NCBI GenBank assembly: GCA_018654575.1
Contig: JABILI010000026.1
Span: 1 to 41,504 of the forward strand
From: Porticoccaceae bacterium
GTDB lineage: Bacteria > Pseudomonadota > Gammaproteobacteria > Pseudomonadales > Porticoccaceae
Length of the DNA: 41,504 nucleotides
Direction of reading: 5' to 3'
Positions within the stretch are counted from its first letter, which is position 1; every line of letters starts with the position of its first letter. Below are positions 17,811-27,210 of this stretch, piece after piece. The notes beneath the pieces are model-generated. The model saw nothing but the letters and a program-made list of their open reading frames with translations, had not been told where the DNA came from and made no database searches. Made by a program: the position numbers and the translations under genes.

Positions 17811-17936
17811 TAGCAGTCGCCAGCTTTTACTGCTAGAAGCCTTAATTTAAACTGACCCGCAGTACTGGCATTGCGGAAAAAAGAGTACAGCGCCGCTTTA
17901 TGCAGCTGTCACTCTGTCATTATTTGGGTATATCCA
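17811..17936 (+). promoter_or_regulatory. structured rpsA leader, candidate S1 autoregulation site
   Basis: Three possible stem-loops precede rpsA. TAGCAGT/ACTGCTA (17811-17835) is a perfect 7-bp stem. CCGCAGT/ATTGCGG (17857-17876) has one G-U pair and a loop ACTGGC. CAGC/GCTG (17888-17907) is weaker. No canonical Shine-Dalgarno lies before the rpsA ATG. E. coli rpsA likewise has a multi-hairpin initiation region without a good SD and is repressed by its own product. The similarity is in layout only. Confidence 0.4.
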
Positions 17937-19616
17937 ATGACCGAAAGTTTCCAAGACCTATTTGAAGAAAGCCTTAAAACCGTTGAAATGAATCCCGGCG
18001 CCATCATTACTGGTGTTGTTATCGATATTGATAAAGACTGGGTAACAGTTCACGCTGGATTAAAATCTGAGGGCGTGATCTCCTTAGACCAATTCTATGA
18101 CGATAAAGGCGAACTCGAAGTCGCTATTGGCGATGAAGTACAGGTTGCTCTAGAAGCTGTTGAAGACGGTTTCGGTGCGACTAAACTTTCTCGCGAAAAA
18201 GCGCGCAGAGCTGAATCCTGGATCGAACTTGAAGCGGCACACAATGCCGATGAAGTTGTGATCGGTGTTATCAGCGGTAAAGTTAAAGGTGGTTTCACTG
18301 TTGATGTTCGTGGCCTGAGAGCCTTCCTACCTGGTTCATTGGTAGATGTGCGTCCGCTGCGTGAAATTACACATCTTGAAAATATTGATTTAGAATTCAA
18401 GGTCATTAAGTTAGATGCTAAGCGTAACAATGTCGTTGTAAGCCGACGCGCGGTTATGGAAAGTGCTAACTCAGCAGAACGTGAGGAACTGTTGGCCAAT
18501 CTAGAGGAAGGCTCATCATTGAAGGGTGTGATTAAAAATCTTACCGATTATGGTGCTTTTGTTGATCTAGGTGGTATCGATGGTCTACTACACATTACTG
18601 ATATGTCATGGAAGCGTATCAAACATCCATCAGAGATGATCAATGTTGGCGATGAGATTGATGTCAAAGTACTTAAGTTTGATCGTGAGCGTAATCGAGT
18701 ATCGCTTGGCATGAAGCAGATGGGCGAAGATCCTTGGGGCGATATTAAAGGACGTTACCCAGAAGGCGCTAGAGTCAAAGCGAAGATTACTAACCTTACT
18801 GATTATGGTTGTTTCGCTGAACTTGAAGATGGTGTTGAGGGATTGGTTCATGTTTCAGAAATGGATTGGACTAATAAAAATGTTCACCCATCTAAGATTG
18901 TCGATCTAGGTCAAGAAGTTGAAGTTATGGTCCTCGATATTGACGAAGAACGTCGACGTATTTCACTGGGTATAAAGCAGTGCTTTACTAATCCTTGGGA
19001 TGACTTTGCTACAACGATGACCAAAGGCGACAAGATCTCAGGTAGTATCAAATCAATTACAGACTTCGGTATCTTTATCGGTTTGGATGGAGGCATTGAC
19101 GGTTTAGTGCACCTTTCGGATATTTCTTGGAACGAAACTGGGGAAGAAGCAGTTCGTAACTACAAGAAGGGTGATGAAGTTGAAACTGTTGTGTTGAGTA
19201 TCGATGCAGAACGTGAGCGCATTTCTCTTGGTATCAAGCAAATGTCAGATGATCCGTTTAATAATTATGTGGATCAAAATGACAAGGGAGCTATCGTTAC
19301 TGGTACCGTCAAAGAAGTTGATGCCAAAGGTGCTGTAATTATTCTTGCTGAAAATATTGAAGCGACTCTTAAGAGTTCTGAATTGTCACGAGAGAAGATA
19401 GAAGATGCTCGTCACGAGTTGGCAGTAGGTGCCGAAGTCGAAGCTAAGATTATAAATGTTGACCGCAAAAACAGAGTCATCAATCTATCGATTAAAGCGA
19501 AAGATGTATCTGAAGAGAAGGCTGCTGTTAAAGCTCATCGTAGTACCGCGAAGGTGGATAAAGCAGCATCGGCTGCAACGATTGGTGATCTTATTAAGGC
19601 ACAAATGGATAAGTAA
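17937..19616 (+). CDS. rpsA: 30S ribosomal protein S1
   Basis: S1 binds mRNA on the 30S platform and is needed to start translation on weak-SD messages. The 559-residue product (E. coli 557) has six S1 OB-fold repeats. Several carry the repeat signature ([82 protein letters not shown]). I start at ATG 17937 ([13 protein letters not shown]), which aligns with the E. coli N-terminus; the frame stays open another 22 codons upstream, but that part is the leader and has no family similarity. A strong terminator follows the stop. Confidence 0.97.
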   Translation: MTESFQDLFEESLKTVEMNPGAIITGVVIDIDKDWVTVHAGLKSEGVISLDQFYDDKGELEVAIGDEVQVALEAVEDGFGATKLSREKARRAESWIELEAAHNADEVVIGVISGKVKGGFTVDVRGLRAFLPGSLVDVRPLREITHLENIDLEFKVIKLDAKRNNVVVSRRAVMESANSAEREELLANLEEGSSLKGVIKNLTDYGAFVDLGGIDGLLHITDMSWKRIKHPSEMINVGDEIDVKVLKFDRERNRVSLGMKQMGEDPWGDIKGRYPEGARVKAKITNLTDYGCFAELEDGVEGLVHVSEMDWTNKNVHPSKIVDLGQEVEVMVLDIDEERRRISLGIKQCFTNPWDDFATTMTKGDKISGSIKSITDFGIFIGLDGGIDGLVHLSDISWNETGEEAVRNYKKGDEVETVVLSIDAERERISLGIKQMSDDPFNNYVDQNDKGAIVTGTVKEVDAKGAVIILAENIEATLKSSELSREKIEDARHELAVGAEVEAKIINVDRKNRVINLSIKAKDVSEEKAAVKAHRSTAKVDKAASAATIGDLIKAQMDK

Positions 19617-19631
19617 TTAGCTGTTTGGATG

Positions 19632-19660
19632 AAAAGGGTAGCTCTGCTACCCTTTTTTTT
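19632..19660 (+). terminator. Rho-independent terminator after rpsA
   Basis: GGGTAGC (19636-19642) pairs with GCTACCC (19646-19652) across a TCT loop, flanked by AAAA before and a run of eight T after. It separates rpsA from ihfB. Confidence 0.92.
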
Positions 19661-19691
19661 ACCAAATATTTAGATTACTCGTATTTTTTAC

Positions 19692-19719
19692 TTGAATAAT
19701 TCTAAAACTTCAATAAAAT
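19692..19719 (+). promoter_or_regulatory. candidate ihfB promoter
   Basis: TTGAAT (19692-19697) and TAAAAT (19714-19719) are spaced by 16 nt in the AT-rich gap between the rpsA terminator and ihfB, about 43 nt before the ihfB ATG. Because the terminator is strong, ihfB needs its own promoter, and this is the best match. Confidence 0.5.
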
Positions 19720-19762
19720 CAAAGACTAATAATCCAGAAATTAACGTAGAAAAGCCTTAAGA

Positions 19763-20047
19763 ATGACTAAATCCGAATTGATTGAAAAAATCTCGTCTAA
19801 TCAGGATCAACTGCCGCCAAAGGATGTAGAAGCTGCCGTGCGAATGATTCTTGAGCGTATGGCCGCAACATTGTCTAATAACCAGCGTGTTGAAATACGA
19901 GGATTTGGTAGTTTTTCATTACACTATCGCGCACCCAGAGTGGGCCGAAATCCAAAAACGGGTGATTCCGTTGATCTCCACGGAAAGTATGTGCCTTATT
20001 TTAAGCCAGGAAAAGAATTGCGTGCCCGAGTTAACAAGAGATTTTAG
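19763..20047 (+). CDS. ihfB: integration host factor subunit beta
   Basis: One half of IHF, the sequence-specific DNA-bending heterodimer. The 94-residue product has the HU/IHF fold: N-terminal helices ([33 protein letters not shown]), the signature [30 protein letters not shown], and the beta arm that inserts the conserved Pro into the minor groove. The C-terminal helix is [17 protein letters not shown]. The position immediately after rpsA and the length identify the beta subunit. It runs convergently towards rep with 46 nt between stops and only a weak hairpin there. The lapA/lapB and pyrF genes often found next are absent. Confidence 0.96.
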   Translation: MTKSELIEKISSNQDQLPPKDVEAAVRMILERMAATLSNNQRVEIRGFGSFSLHYRAPRVGRNPKTGDSVDLHGKYVPYFKPGKELRARVNKRF

Positions 20048-20093
20048 ATATTTATCTCGTTGTTCTAAAGACACAACATTTTCATCAGTAGCA

Positions 20094-22124
20094 TCATGCA
20101 AAGAGTGATTTCAGGGCTGCTAGGGATTGTTCGCCTGCGACCTGATTGTCCTCTTCGCTAGTCTCTATGCCGACCCCTATTCTGATTAAATCATCCTCAG
20201 GAAGTTCATCGACAAAGCGACTTGGCGTAGTCGATGACGTCTCCCCAAACTGTGTACGCTGACGTGCGCTAGTCATTGTTAGAGTTCGCTGTGCACGAGT
20301 GATGCCTACGTAGGCTAGTCGTCGTTCCTCTTCGATCTGGCCGCCGCCAACGCTATTTTTATGGGGCAGAATACCTTCTTCCATGCCAATCATAAATACA
20401 TGCAGAAATTCTAGGCCCTTGGCCGCATGCAGTGTTAGTAGCTGCACCTTGTCATCAGCAGATTCTTCCTGCGCTCTATCAAGAATATCCCTAAGAATTA
20501 ATTTTGAGATGGCATTCTCTATAGTAGAGTCGCTATTTTTGTTGGGTTCATCTTGTTGATCTGTTTTTAATGCCTGGGTAAGTTGAGCTAACAGGAAATT
20601 AACATTGTCCCAGCGCTTTTGGGCAACCGGATCGCTACTGGCATTCTGGTGGAGCCAACCTAGGTAGTCGGCATCACTCAACATTCCATTAACTGCAGCA
20701 ATCGGGTTTCCGCTATATATGTTTTTCTGCACGCCGGTTATCCAACTCTTAAATGCTTTAAGGCGTTCCAGATTATTGGCTGGCATGGATGCGCTGAGTG
20801 CAACTTCGTCAATAGCAGCATACATAGACAACCCGCGTTTATTCGCATAATCGCCGAGCCGCTCTAAAGTAATGGGGCCTATTTGGCGCCTCGGGGTATT
20901 GATGATTCTCAGTAACGCATTGTCATCATCAGTGTTGATCACGAGTCTCAGGTATGCCATTACATCCTTGATTTCAGTTTTGGCATAGAACGACTGGCCG
21001 CCCGTTATTTCATAGGGAATGTTTTGGGTTTGTAGTTTAATTTCAAGCAACTTGGCCTGGTAATTACCACGATATAAGACGGCAAAATCACTATATTTAC
21101 AGCGCCGTTTAAGCCGCATATCGATAATTTCATTAACAACTCGCTCGCACTCAGTGTCTTCGTTCTCACTGGTAATAAAGCGAAGTGGATCACCAGGCCC
21201 CAACTCACTCCAGAGGGTTTTTGGCATTAGGTGTGGGTTGTTGTCTATCAGTTTGTTGGCCGCACCAAGAATACGGCCGGTAGAGCGATAATTTTGTTCT
21301 AACTTAACAATCTCAAGACTCGGAAAGTCTTCTTGCAGTTGCATCAGGTTCTCTGGGCGAGCTCCGCGCCATGCATAGATCGATTGATCATCATCGCCAA
21401 CGACGGTGAGAGCTTGTTTTTCGTTGACTAGCGTTTTGACCAGCTCATATTGGGCAAGATTAGTGTCTTGATATTCATCAACCAATAAATAGCGGATACG
21501 TCTCTGCCATTTCGCTAGTACCTCTGGATACTGCCTAAATAGCATGACGGGCGTTATAATTAGATCATCAAAGTCGACTGCATTATAGGCCTTTAATGCT
21601 CGCTGATAACGTTCGTAGAGCATGGCAATGCTTTGTTCCCCGGTACTGTTAGCAACACTTGTTGCGTCTCCCGGTTCTAAGAGTGCATTCTTCCAGTTCG
21701 AGATGGTATTTTGAACGGTGTCGATTAATTTGTCATCTAGCTCGGAGTGCCGAACCAATAATTCTTTCAACAGATTACGACAGTCTTCCTGATCTAAAAT
21801 GGAAAACCCCGGTTTGAATCCTAGGGTTTTTATTTCTGATCGAATAATAGTAAGACCGAGATTGTGAAAGGTTGATACGGTAAGGCCTTTAGGGTGCTGT
21901 GCAGAAAGTAAGCTATTTACTCTCGCTTTCATTTCTCGGGCTGCTTTGTTGGTAAAAGTTACGGCAGCGATATTTCTTGCCGGGATATCACAGTGTTCGA
22001 CGAGGTAGGCAATCTTTTGTGTAATGACGCTAGTTTTACCACTGCCAGCACCGGCCAACACGAGTAGAGGCCCATCAATATATTTCATTGCAGCCTGTTG
22101 CTGGGAATTAAGATCTTGTGTCAT
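20094..22124 (-). CDS. rep: ATP-dependent DNA helicase Rep
   Basis: Superfamily 1A 3'-5' helicase assisting replication forks and restart. The 676-residue product (E. coli Rep 673) shows Q-motif LNSQQQAAMKYIDGPLLVLAG, Walker A AGAGSGKTS with Lys30, motif Ia AVTFTNKAAREM, Walker B LLVDEYQDTNLAQYEL, motif III VVGDDDQSIYAWRGA, motif IV LEQNYRSTGRIL, motif V LLTLHAAKGLEFLHVF and motif VI EERRLAYVGITRAQRTL. N-terminal and ISNWKNALLEP segments favour Rep over UvrD and PcrA. Its ATG is 7 nt after the valS stop, so it is read with valS, an unusual partner. Confidence 0.95.
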   Translation of the reverse strand: MTQDLNSQQQAAMKYIDGPLLVLAGAGSGKTSVITQKIAYLVEHCDIPARNIAAVTFTNKAAREMKARVNSLLSAQHPKGLTVSTFHNLGLTIIRSEIKTLGFKPGFSILDQEDCRNLLKELLVRHSELDDKLIDTVQNTISNWKNALLEPGDATSVANSTGEQSIAMLYERYQRALKAYNAVDFDDLIITPVMLFRQYPEVLAKWQRRIRYLLVDEYQDTNLAQYELVKTLVNEKQALTVVGDDDQSIYAWRGARPENLMQLQEDFPSLEIVKLEQNYRSTGRILGAANKLIDNNPHLMPKTLWSELGPGDPLRFITSENEDTECERVVNEIIDMRLKRRCKYSDFAVLYRGNYQAKLLEIKLQTQNIPYEITGGQSFYAKTEIKDVMAYLRLVINTDDDNALLRIINTPRRQIGPITLERLGDYANKRGLSMYAAIDEVALSASMPANNLERLKAFKSWITGVQKNIYSGNPIAAVNGMLSDADYLGWLHQNASSDPVAQKRWDNVNFLLAQLTQALKTDQQDEPNKNSDSTIENAISKLILRDILDRAQEESADDKVQLLTLHAAKGLEFLHVFMIGMEEGILPHKNSVGGGQIEEERRLAYVGITRAQRTLTMTSARQRTQFGETSSTTPSRFVDELPEDDLIRIGVGIETSEEDNQVAGEQSLAALKSLFA

Positions 22125-22131
22125 AAAATGG

Positions 22132-25002
22132 TTATGCCATTTCTGCTATTGCACTGCGCTTCTCTAGTAACTTAGAGAGAGAGCTTTCAAGATTCTCTAA
22201 CTTCTGGCGTTCTTTTTCGACGACTTCGGCGGGTGCTTTGTCGGCAAATTTCGCGTTGCTAAGTTTGCCTGAGAGTTTGGTTGCTTCGATTGTAATCTTA
22301 CCAATATCCCTGTCTAAGCGAGATAATTCTGCGGCCACATCAATTACCCCAGCCATTGGGACTAGAATTTCTAGATCACCTGCTAGAGCAGTTGCGCACA
22401 GGGGTGCTTCGGAAGGGTTTTCTAACCAAGTAATCGATTCCAGGCTGGCCAATTTACTAACAAATTGACGATTTTCATCAAGACGGCGTTTATCGGTAGC
22501 GTCACCTCGGGCAAGGTAAATGGGCAGAGCTTTGGCGGGGGAAATATTCATCTCTCCCCGTACATTACGCACGGCAACAATCACTTTTTTAACCCAGTCA
22601 ATGTCGGCATCAGCACCCGGATCAACCATATCTGGGTCGGCGACAGGGAAAGGCTGCAACATAATAGTATCGCCCTGTGGATTGAGTTCGATTCCGGCGA
22701 GGGGAGCAATATTCTGCCAAATCTCTTCACTAATGAACGGTAACATTGGATGCGCTAGTCTCAGCGTAGACTCTAAAACCCTAACGAGGGTGCGCCGGGT
22801 ACCTTTCTGAACTGCTGGATCACCATTTTCATCCCAGAGTACTGGCTTGGAGAGCTCCAAATACCAATCGCAATATTCATTCCAAACAAAGTCATAGAGC
22901 GTCTGTGCAGCCAGGTCAAACCGGTAATTTTCAATCGAGGCAGTCACTTCCGTCTCGGCCTGTTGCAGACGAGACATAATCCATCGATCGGCAAGCGTCA
23001 GCTTATAATCCTTTGAATTGTCTTGCCCACAGTTCTGATTTTCTGCATTCATCAGCACATAACGAGATGCATTCCAGATCTTGTTACAAAAGTTACGGTA
23101 GCCTTCAAGACGTTTCATGTCCCAATTAATATCGCGACCGGTAGAAGCCAGCGCGCACAGCGTGAAACGCAGAGCATCTGCCCCATGAGGCTCGATACCA
23201 TCGGGGAACTGTTTTCTTGTCCTGCTAGCAATCTTCGCTGCCTGCTGCGGTTGCATCATATTACCGGTGCGCTTATCGAGCAGAGCTTCAATATCAATAC
23301 CATCGATCATATCCAAAGGATCAAGAACATTACCTTTTGACTTGGACATTTTCTGGCCTTGCTCATCGCGAATAAGACCGGTGACATAGACCGTTTTAAA
23401 CGGGATTTGAGATTCACTATTTTCATCTTTGATCAAATGCATGGACATCATGACCATGCGCGCAACCCAGAAGAAAATGATATCGAAACCGGTGACGAGC
23501 ACATCAGTAGGGTGGAAAGTTTTCAGTCGCTCGGTTTGCTCGGGCCAACCCTGAGTGCCGAAGGTCCAGAGCGCAGCGCTAAACCAGGTGTCTAAAACAT
23601 CTTCGTCTTGAGTCAGCTCTATATCACCTAAATTATGTTTGGCCCGCACATCTTCTTCGCTGATACCAACATAGGCTTTACCTGCTTCATCATACCAAGC
23701 AGGGATGCGATGGCCCCACCATAGCTGCCGGGAGATACACCAGTCTTGAATGTTACGCATCCATGAGAAGTACATATTTTCGTACTGTTGAGGAACAAAT
23801 CTTATACGACCGTCTTCAACTGCCTCAATCGCTGGGCCAGCCAGTTTTTTTGCGTCGACGTACCATTGATTAGTAAGCATGGGTTCGATCACTACGTCGC
23901 CGCGGTCTCCATAAGGAATAGTCATATCATTTTCATTGATATCTTCGAGGAGGCCTAGACTATCCATATCAGCGACCATTTCCCTGCGCGCCGCGAAGCG
24001 TTCCATGCCGTGATACTTCTTCGGCAATGTCGCATCCATCTCATTATTATCGCTTCCATCACTATTGACACATTCAGCGGTTTGGCGGATATCTGCGTTC
24101 ATAGTTAGGATGTTGACCATGGGTAGTTTGTGGCGCTGGCCAACTTCATAGTCGTTAAAGTCGTGGGCAGGGGTGATCTTTACGCAACCGGTCCCTTTCT
24201 CCATATCAGCATGCTCGTCGCCAAGGATCGGAATGAGTCGGCCTACCAGAGGAAGCGCTACATATTTGCCAATGAGATTACTGTATCTAGGGTCTTCGGC
24301 ATTTACCGCTATACCTGTATCGCCGAGCAACGTTTCTGGTCGCGTAGTGGCCACCACGATGTAGTCTTTGCCGTCGTGCGTTTTCACGCCGTCGGCTAAT
24401 GGGTAGCGTAGGTTCCACATTTTGCCTTTAACTTCTCGATTCTCAACTTCAAGATCGGAAATAGCGGTTTGTAGTTTAGGGTCCCAGTTAACCAAGCGCT
24501 TGCCGCGATAAATAAGGCCCTCGCCGTGCAGGCGTATAAAGGCTTCTTGCACACTTTTATAAAAGCCGTCGTCCATGGTGAATCGCTCAGTTTCCCAGTC
24601 CACAGAGTTTCCCAGTCGACGCATCTGTTTTGTGATGGTATCGCCGGATTCCTGTTTCCACTCCCAGATTTTATCGATGAACTTTTCTCGCCCCAGTTCT
24701 TCACGTCCTGGCAGATTATCATTGGCCAACTTTCGCTCTACCACCATCTGAGTCGCTATACCAGCATGGTCGGTACCCACCTGCCAAAGAGCACTTTTCC
24801 CTTTCATGCGGTTGTAGCGCGTCAGAGCGTCCATAATACTGTGCTGCAACGCATGACCGATATGAAGGCTGCCAGTGACATTGGGCGGGGGGATTACAAT
24901 ACTATATGGCTCACCAGCACCTGAGGGGGCGAAATAACCTCGCTTTTCCCAAGTTTCATACCACTTGGTTTCGACGTCTTTAGGGCTGAATGTCTTGTCC
25001 AT
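22132..25002 (-). CDS. valS: valyl-tRNA synthetase
   Basis: Class Ia synthetase charging tRNA-Val. The 956-residue product has the HIGH signature at 47-50 ([15 protein letters not shown]) and the CP1 editing domain ([35 protein letters not shown]). The catalytic-core tail has KMSKS at about 551-555 ([16 protein letters not shown]). An anticodon-binding helical domain ([29 protein letters not shown]) is followed by the C-terminal coiled-coil arm typical of ValRS ([16 protein letters not shown] to the end). Length agrees with E. coli (951). Order pepA-holC-valS is the standard gammaproteobacterial one. Confidence 0.98.
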   Translation of the reverse strand: MDKTFSPKDVETKWYETWEKRGYFAPSGAGEPYSIVIPPPNVTGSLHIGHALQHSIMDALTRYNRMKGKSALWQVGTDHAGIATQMVVERKLANDNLPGREELGREKFIDKIWEWKQESGDTITKQMRRLGNSVDWETERFTMDDGFYKSVQEAFIRLHGEGLIYRGKRLVNWDPKLQTAISDLEVENREVKGKMWNLRYPLADGVKTHDGKDYIVVATTRPETLLGDTGIAVNAEDPRYSNLIGKYVALPLVGRLIPILGDEHADMEKGTGCVKITPAHDFNDYEVGQRHKLPMVNILTMNADIRQTAECVNSDGSDNNEMDATLPKKYHGMERFAARREMVADMDSLGLLEDINENDMTIPYGDRGDVVIEPMLTNQWYVDAKKLAGPAIEAVEDGRIRFVPQQYENMYFSWMRNIQDWCISRQLWWGHRIPAWYDEAGKAYVGISEEDVRAKHNLGDIELTQDEDVLDTWFSAALWTFGTQGWPEQTERLKTFHPTDVLVTGFDIIFFWVARMVMMSMHLIKDENSESQIPFKTVYVTGLIRDEQGQKMSKSKGNVLDPLDMIDGIDIEALLDKRTGNMMQPQQAAKIASRTRKQFPDGIEPHGADALRFTLCALASTGRDINWDMKRLEGYRNFCNKIWNASRYVLMNAENQNCGQDNSKDYKLTLADRWIMSRLQQAETEVTASIENYRFDLAAQTLYDFVWNEYCDWYLELSKPVLWDENGDPAVQKGTRRTLVRVLESTLRLAHPMLPFISEEIWQNIAPLAGIELNPQGDTIMLQPFPVADPDMVDPGADADIDWVKKVIVAVRNVRGEMNISPAKALPIYLARGDATDKRRLDENRQFVSKLASLESITWLENPSEAPLCATALAGDLEILVPMAGVIDVAAELSRLDRDIGKITIEATKLSGKLSNAKFADKAPAEVVEKERQKLENLESSLSKLLEKRSAIAEMA

Positions 25003-25058
25003 TATTGAATATTTTGTCCCAATGGTATGCGATGTGTAGGTTCTTTTCGTCAGTTGTG

Positions 25059-25064
25059 ATTATA
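25059..25064 (-). promoter_or_regulatory. candidate -10 box for valS
   Basis: The minus strand reads TATAAT here, about 57 nt before the valS ATG, with a weak -35 (TAGCGA) 17 nt upstream. A local promoter would make sense because a long stem-loop lies just upstream, between holC and this site. Confidence 0.35.
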
Positions 25065-25119
25065 GGGCTTGAAGGATTTAGTCGCTAGCTTTGAACGTCA
25101 AAAGAGATGCTTTAAAACT

Positions 25120-25163
25120 GCCTTATCATAAATTTTGTAGTTCCCGAATTTTATGATTCAGGC
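25120..25163. repeat. 44-nt imperfect inverted repeat between holC and valS
   Basis: GCCT (25120-25123) pairs with AGGC (25160-25163), and inside it TCATAAA pairs with TTTATGA, giving a long AT-rich stem with a small internal loop and an apex of about a dozen bases. It lies in the 186-bp gap downstream of holC. Neither flank has a clean T-run, so it is either a weak terminator, an RNA-processing element or a chance structure. Confidence 0.4.
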
Positions 25164-25188
25164 TTTAAATGTATTATATATGGTTCGC

Positions 25189-25617
25189 CTATGGTTTAAA
25201 TCGCTCTGAAAGGTCATGGAATTCTAGCTGATAGCCACGTTCTTTATAAAATCGGAAATTATCACGTTTAGCTTGTTCATAGTCAGGTTGCTCATAGATA
25301 ATTTCGATAACTCTTTCAAAGCGGCTAAACCAAGTGGGAATTTGAGCCTGCAAATTAATTAAAACCTGATGGTGCTCTCCAGGTTCTTCGTCAAAGCTAA
25401 TAGCCACGGGCATATGATCAACACTTTGAGCATGGGGAACAAAGGACGCCCTGTTAAATGCCCAAAGCATTTCATCCAACTGCTGCGCGGCTATGTTATC
25501 AGGCACTAAACAAAGTACCTGCTGATTGGCGGCAAGTGACTTTTGCACCAGCTGGCACGCTAATGCTAAAGCGAGAGCTTGATCTCCGGCCAATTTGTAA
25601 AAGGATACCTTTGTCAC
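25189..25617 (-). CDS. holC: DNA polymerase III chi subunit
   Basis: HolC is the clamp-loader accessory protein that, with psi, links the replicase to SSB. The 142-residue product shows VSFYKLAGDQALALALACQLVQKSLAANQQVLCLV, DEMLWAFNRASFVPHA and FERVIEIIYEQPDYEQAKRDNFRFYKERGYQL, the family's core pattern (Rossmann-like, with the LW..F.P.SFVPH segment). I choose GTG 25615-25617 (TKVSFYK) because relatives begin so and GAGGG stands 9 nt upstream; GTG 25623 is the alternative. It lies 37 nt after pepA, in the conserved pepA-holC-valS order. Confidence 0.92.
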   Translation of the reverse strand: MTKVSFYKLAGDQALALALACQLVQKSLAANQQVLCLVPDNIAAQQLDEMLWAFNRASFVPHAQSVDHMPVAISFDEEPGEHHQVLINLQAQIPTWFSRFERVIEIIYEQPDYEQAKRDNFRFYKERGYQLEFHDLSERFKP

Positions 25618-25654
25618 GCCCACACGCCCTCAAATGCCAAGAGAAATGAAAGCA

Positions 25655-27115
25655 TTAATGTCCGGCCTTAGTGCAGAGGTATTGCATTAACATAGGTACA
25701 GGTCGTCCGGTAGCTCCTTTTGCCGAGCCTGAGTGCCATGCAGTTCCAGCGATGTCCAGATGGGCCCATTTATAGTCTTTCGTAAAGCGTGACAGGAAGC
25801 AAGCAGCGGTTATAGTGCCTGCTTCTCCACCGATATTAGCCATATCGGCAAAGTTACTTTTTAATTGCTTGTCATACTCTTCCCATAGTGGAAGTCGCCA
25901 TGCACGATCGCCGCTAAGTGTGCCGCCGCTGAGTAATTGGTCAGCTAATTCATCATCGTTTGACAGCAATCCCGCTGTTAACTTACCTAGAGCGCCGATG
26001 ACCGCGCCAGTGAGGGTGGCGATATCGATTACGGTGTCGGGCTTAAAGCGAGCGGCATAGGTCAGTGCGTCGCACAGAATAAGTCGACCCTCTGCATCGG
26101 TATTGAGTACCTCGATGGTCTGCCCCGACATGCTGGTGACCACATCTCCAGGCTTGGTGGCGTTGCCTGCTGGCATGTTCTCTACCGCTGGGACAATGCC
26201 GACGACATTAACCGGTAGTTGGGTTTCAATCAGCGCATTAATAACGCCAAATACTGATGCTCCGCCACACATATCAAATTTCATTTCATCCATGCCACGA
26301 CCGGCCTTCAGGCTAATGCCGCCGGTATCAAAGGTCACTGCTTTACCGACTAGTACAACAGGTTTAGTCGTCTTTGCGGCACCTTGATAGCTCATGACAA
26401 TGAGATTACCTGGTTCTACAGACCCGGCACTTACCGACAGTAATGAACCCATCCCTAAGGCTTTCATGTCAGCTTCTTTCAAGATGCTAGTTGTAACCTT
26501 AGCTTGACCCTTAGTTAGTTTTTTTGCATGACTGGCGAGAAAGTTTGGCGTGCAGATATTCGCTGGAAGGTCGGCTAACCCACGTGCAGTATTCATACCA
26601 GTGCCAACGGCGCTGCCATAGACGAGACCTTTGGTCGCAGCAGAGATCTGGGGTTTTTTAGCGCACCAGTAGGTTACAGACTTTAACTTGCTTGGTTTCG
26701 AGGGCTTACTACTGCCATTGTACTTGTATCTGCTAGTTTGAACGCTTCTAGCCATAATGCTCGCTTGCCATTCTATGTCATCACTAAGGCTATCGCCTAC
26801 CCACAGTGCTTTTGCACTCGGAGTCTTGTTTAACAATAAGGCAGCAGACTCTATTGCTTTAATCATTTTTTGTGTAGTTGATGTACCATCGGTACCGATT
26901 AAGATAATTCTTTTTGAGGCTCCATCGGGCGTGTGAAATATGCAACTAGAGGCTAATTTTCCGCTAAAATCACCTGACTTAATCAGTGCTTGTATTGCTC
27001 CGTTTAAAGAATCATCAATCAATTTGGCCGTATTGTGTAGTTGTGAGCCTGTTAGTAGAATGAGAGAATCTACTTTAATGTTTAACAGGTTTGCGGCAGA
27101 TGCTTTAAACTCCAT
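25655..27115 (-). CDS. pepA: leucyl aminopeptidase (cytosol aminopeptidase PepA)
   Basis: M17 metallo-aminopeptidase. The 486-residue product has a variable N-terminal macro-like domain and a C-terminal catalytic domain. The latter has GKAVTFDTGGISLKAGRGMDEMKFDMCGGA (metal-binding Lys and Asp), AVENMPAGNATKPGDVV, the signature NTDAEGRLILCDALTYA and DIATLTGAVIGALG. In E. coli PepA doubles as a DNA-binding factor for Xer resolution and carAB control; the same cannot be read here. GGAG lies 5 nt before the ATG. It is divergent from lptF, the conserved arrangement. Confidence 0.96.
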   Translation of the reverse strand: MEFKASAANLLNIKVDSLILLTGSQLHNTAKLIDDSLNGAIQALIKSGDFSGKLASSCIFHTPDGASKRIILIGTDGTSTTQKMIKAIESAALLLNKTPSAKALWVGDSLSDDIEWQASIMARSVQTSRYKYNGSSKPSKPSKLKSVTYWCAKKPQISAATKGLVYGSAVGTGMNTARGLADLPANICTPNFLASHAKKLTKGQAKVTTSILKEADMKALGMGSLLSVSAGSVEPGNLIVMSYQGAAKTTKPVVLVGKAVTFDTGGISLKAGRGMDEMKFDMCGGASVFGVINALIETQLPVNVVGIVPAVENMPAGNATKPGDVVTSMSGQTIEVLNTDAEGRLILCDALTYAARFKPDTVIDIATLTGAVIGALGKLTAGLLSNDDELADQLLSGGTLSGDRAWRLPLWEEYDKQLKSNFADMANIGGEAGTITAACFLSRFTKDYKWAHLDIAGTAWHSGSAKGATGRPVPMLMQYLCTKAGH

Positions 27116-27210
27116 ATTCGCTCCAGATGGTTGTCTTATTTGGCTAGTTTAATTTGTCGCATACGATAACAGTTTGTTTAACTACACCCAAGAGCTATAA
27201 GTTTAACATT

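Noticed and set aside
20059-20082. GTTGT/ACAAC hairpin followed by ATTTTC between ihfB and rep
   Set aside because: Only five base pairs with a nine-base loop and a broken T run; too weak to call a terminator in AT-rich DNA.
24526-24924. 132-codon open frame antisense to valS
   Set aside because: It lies wholly opposite a perfectly conserved synthetase region (including HIGH), has no SD and no recognisable domain. The same holds for other long antisense frames in valS, scpB, pheA and rpsA.
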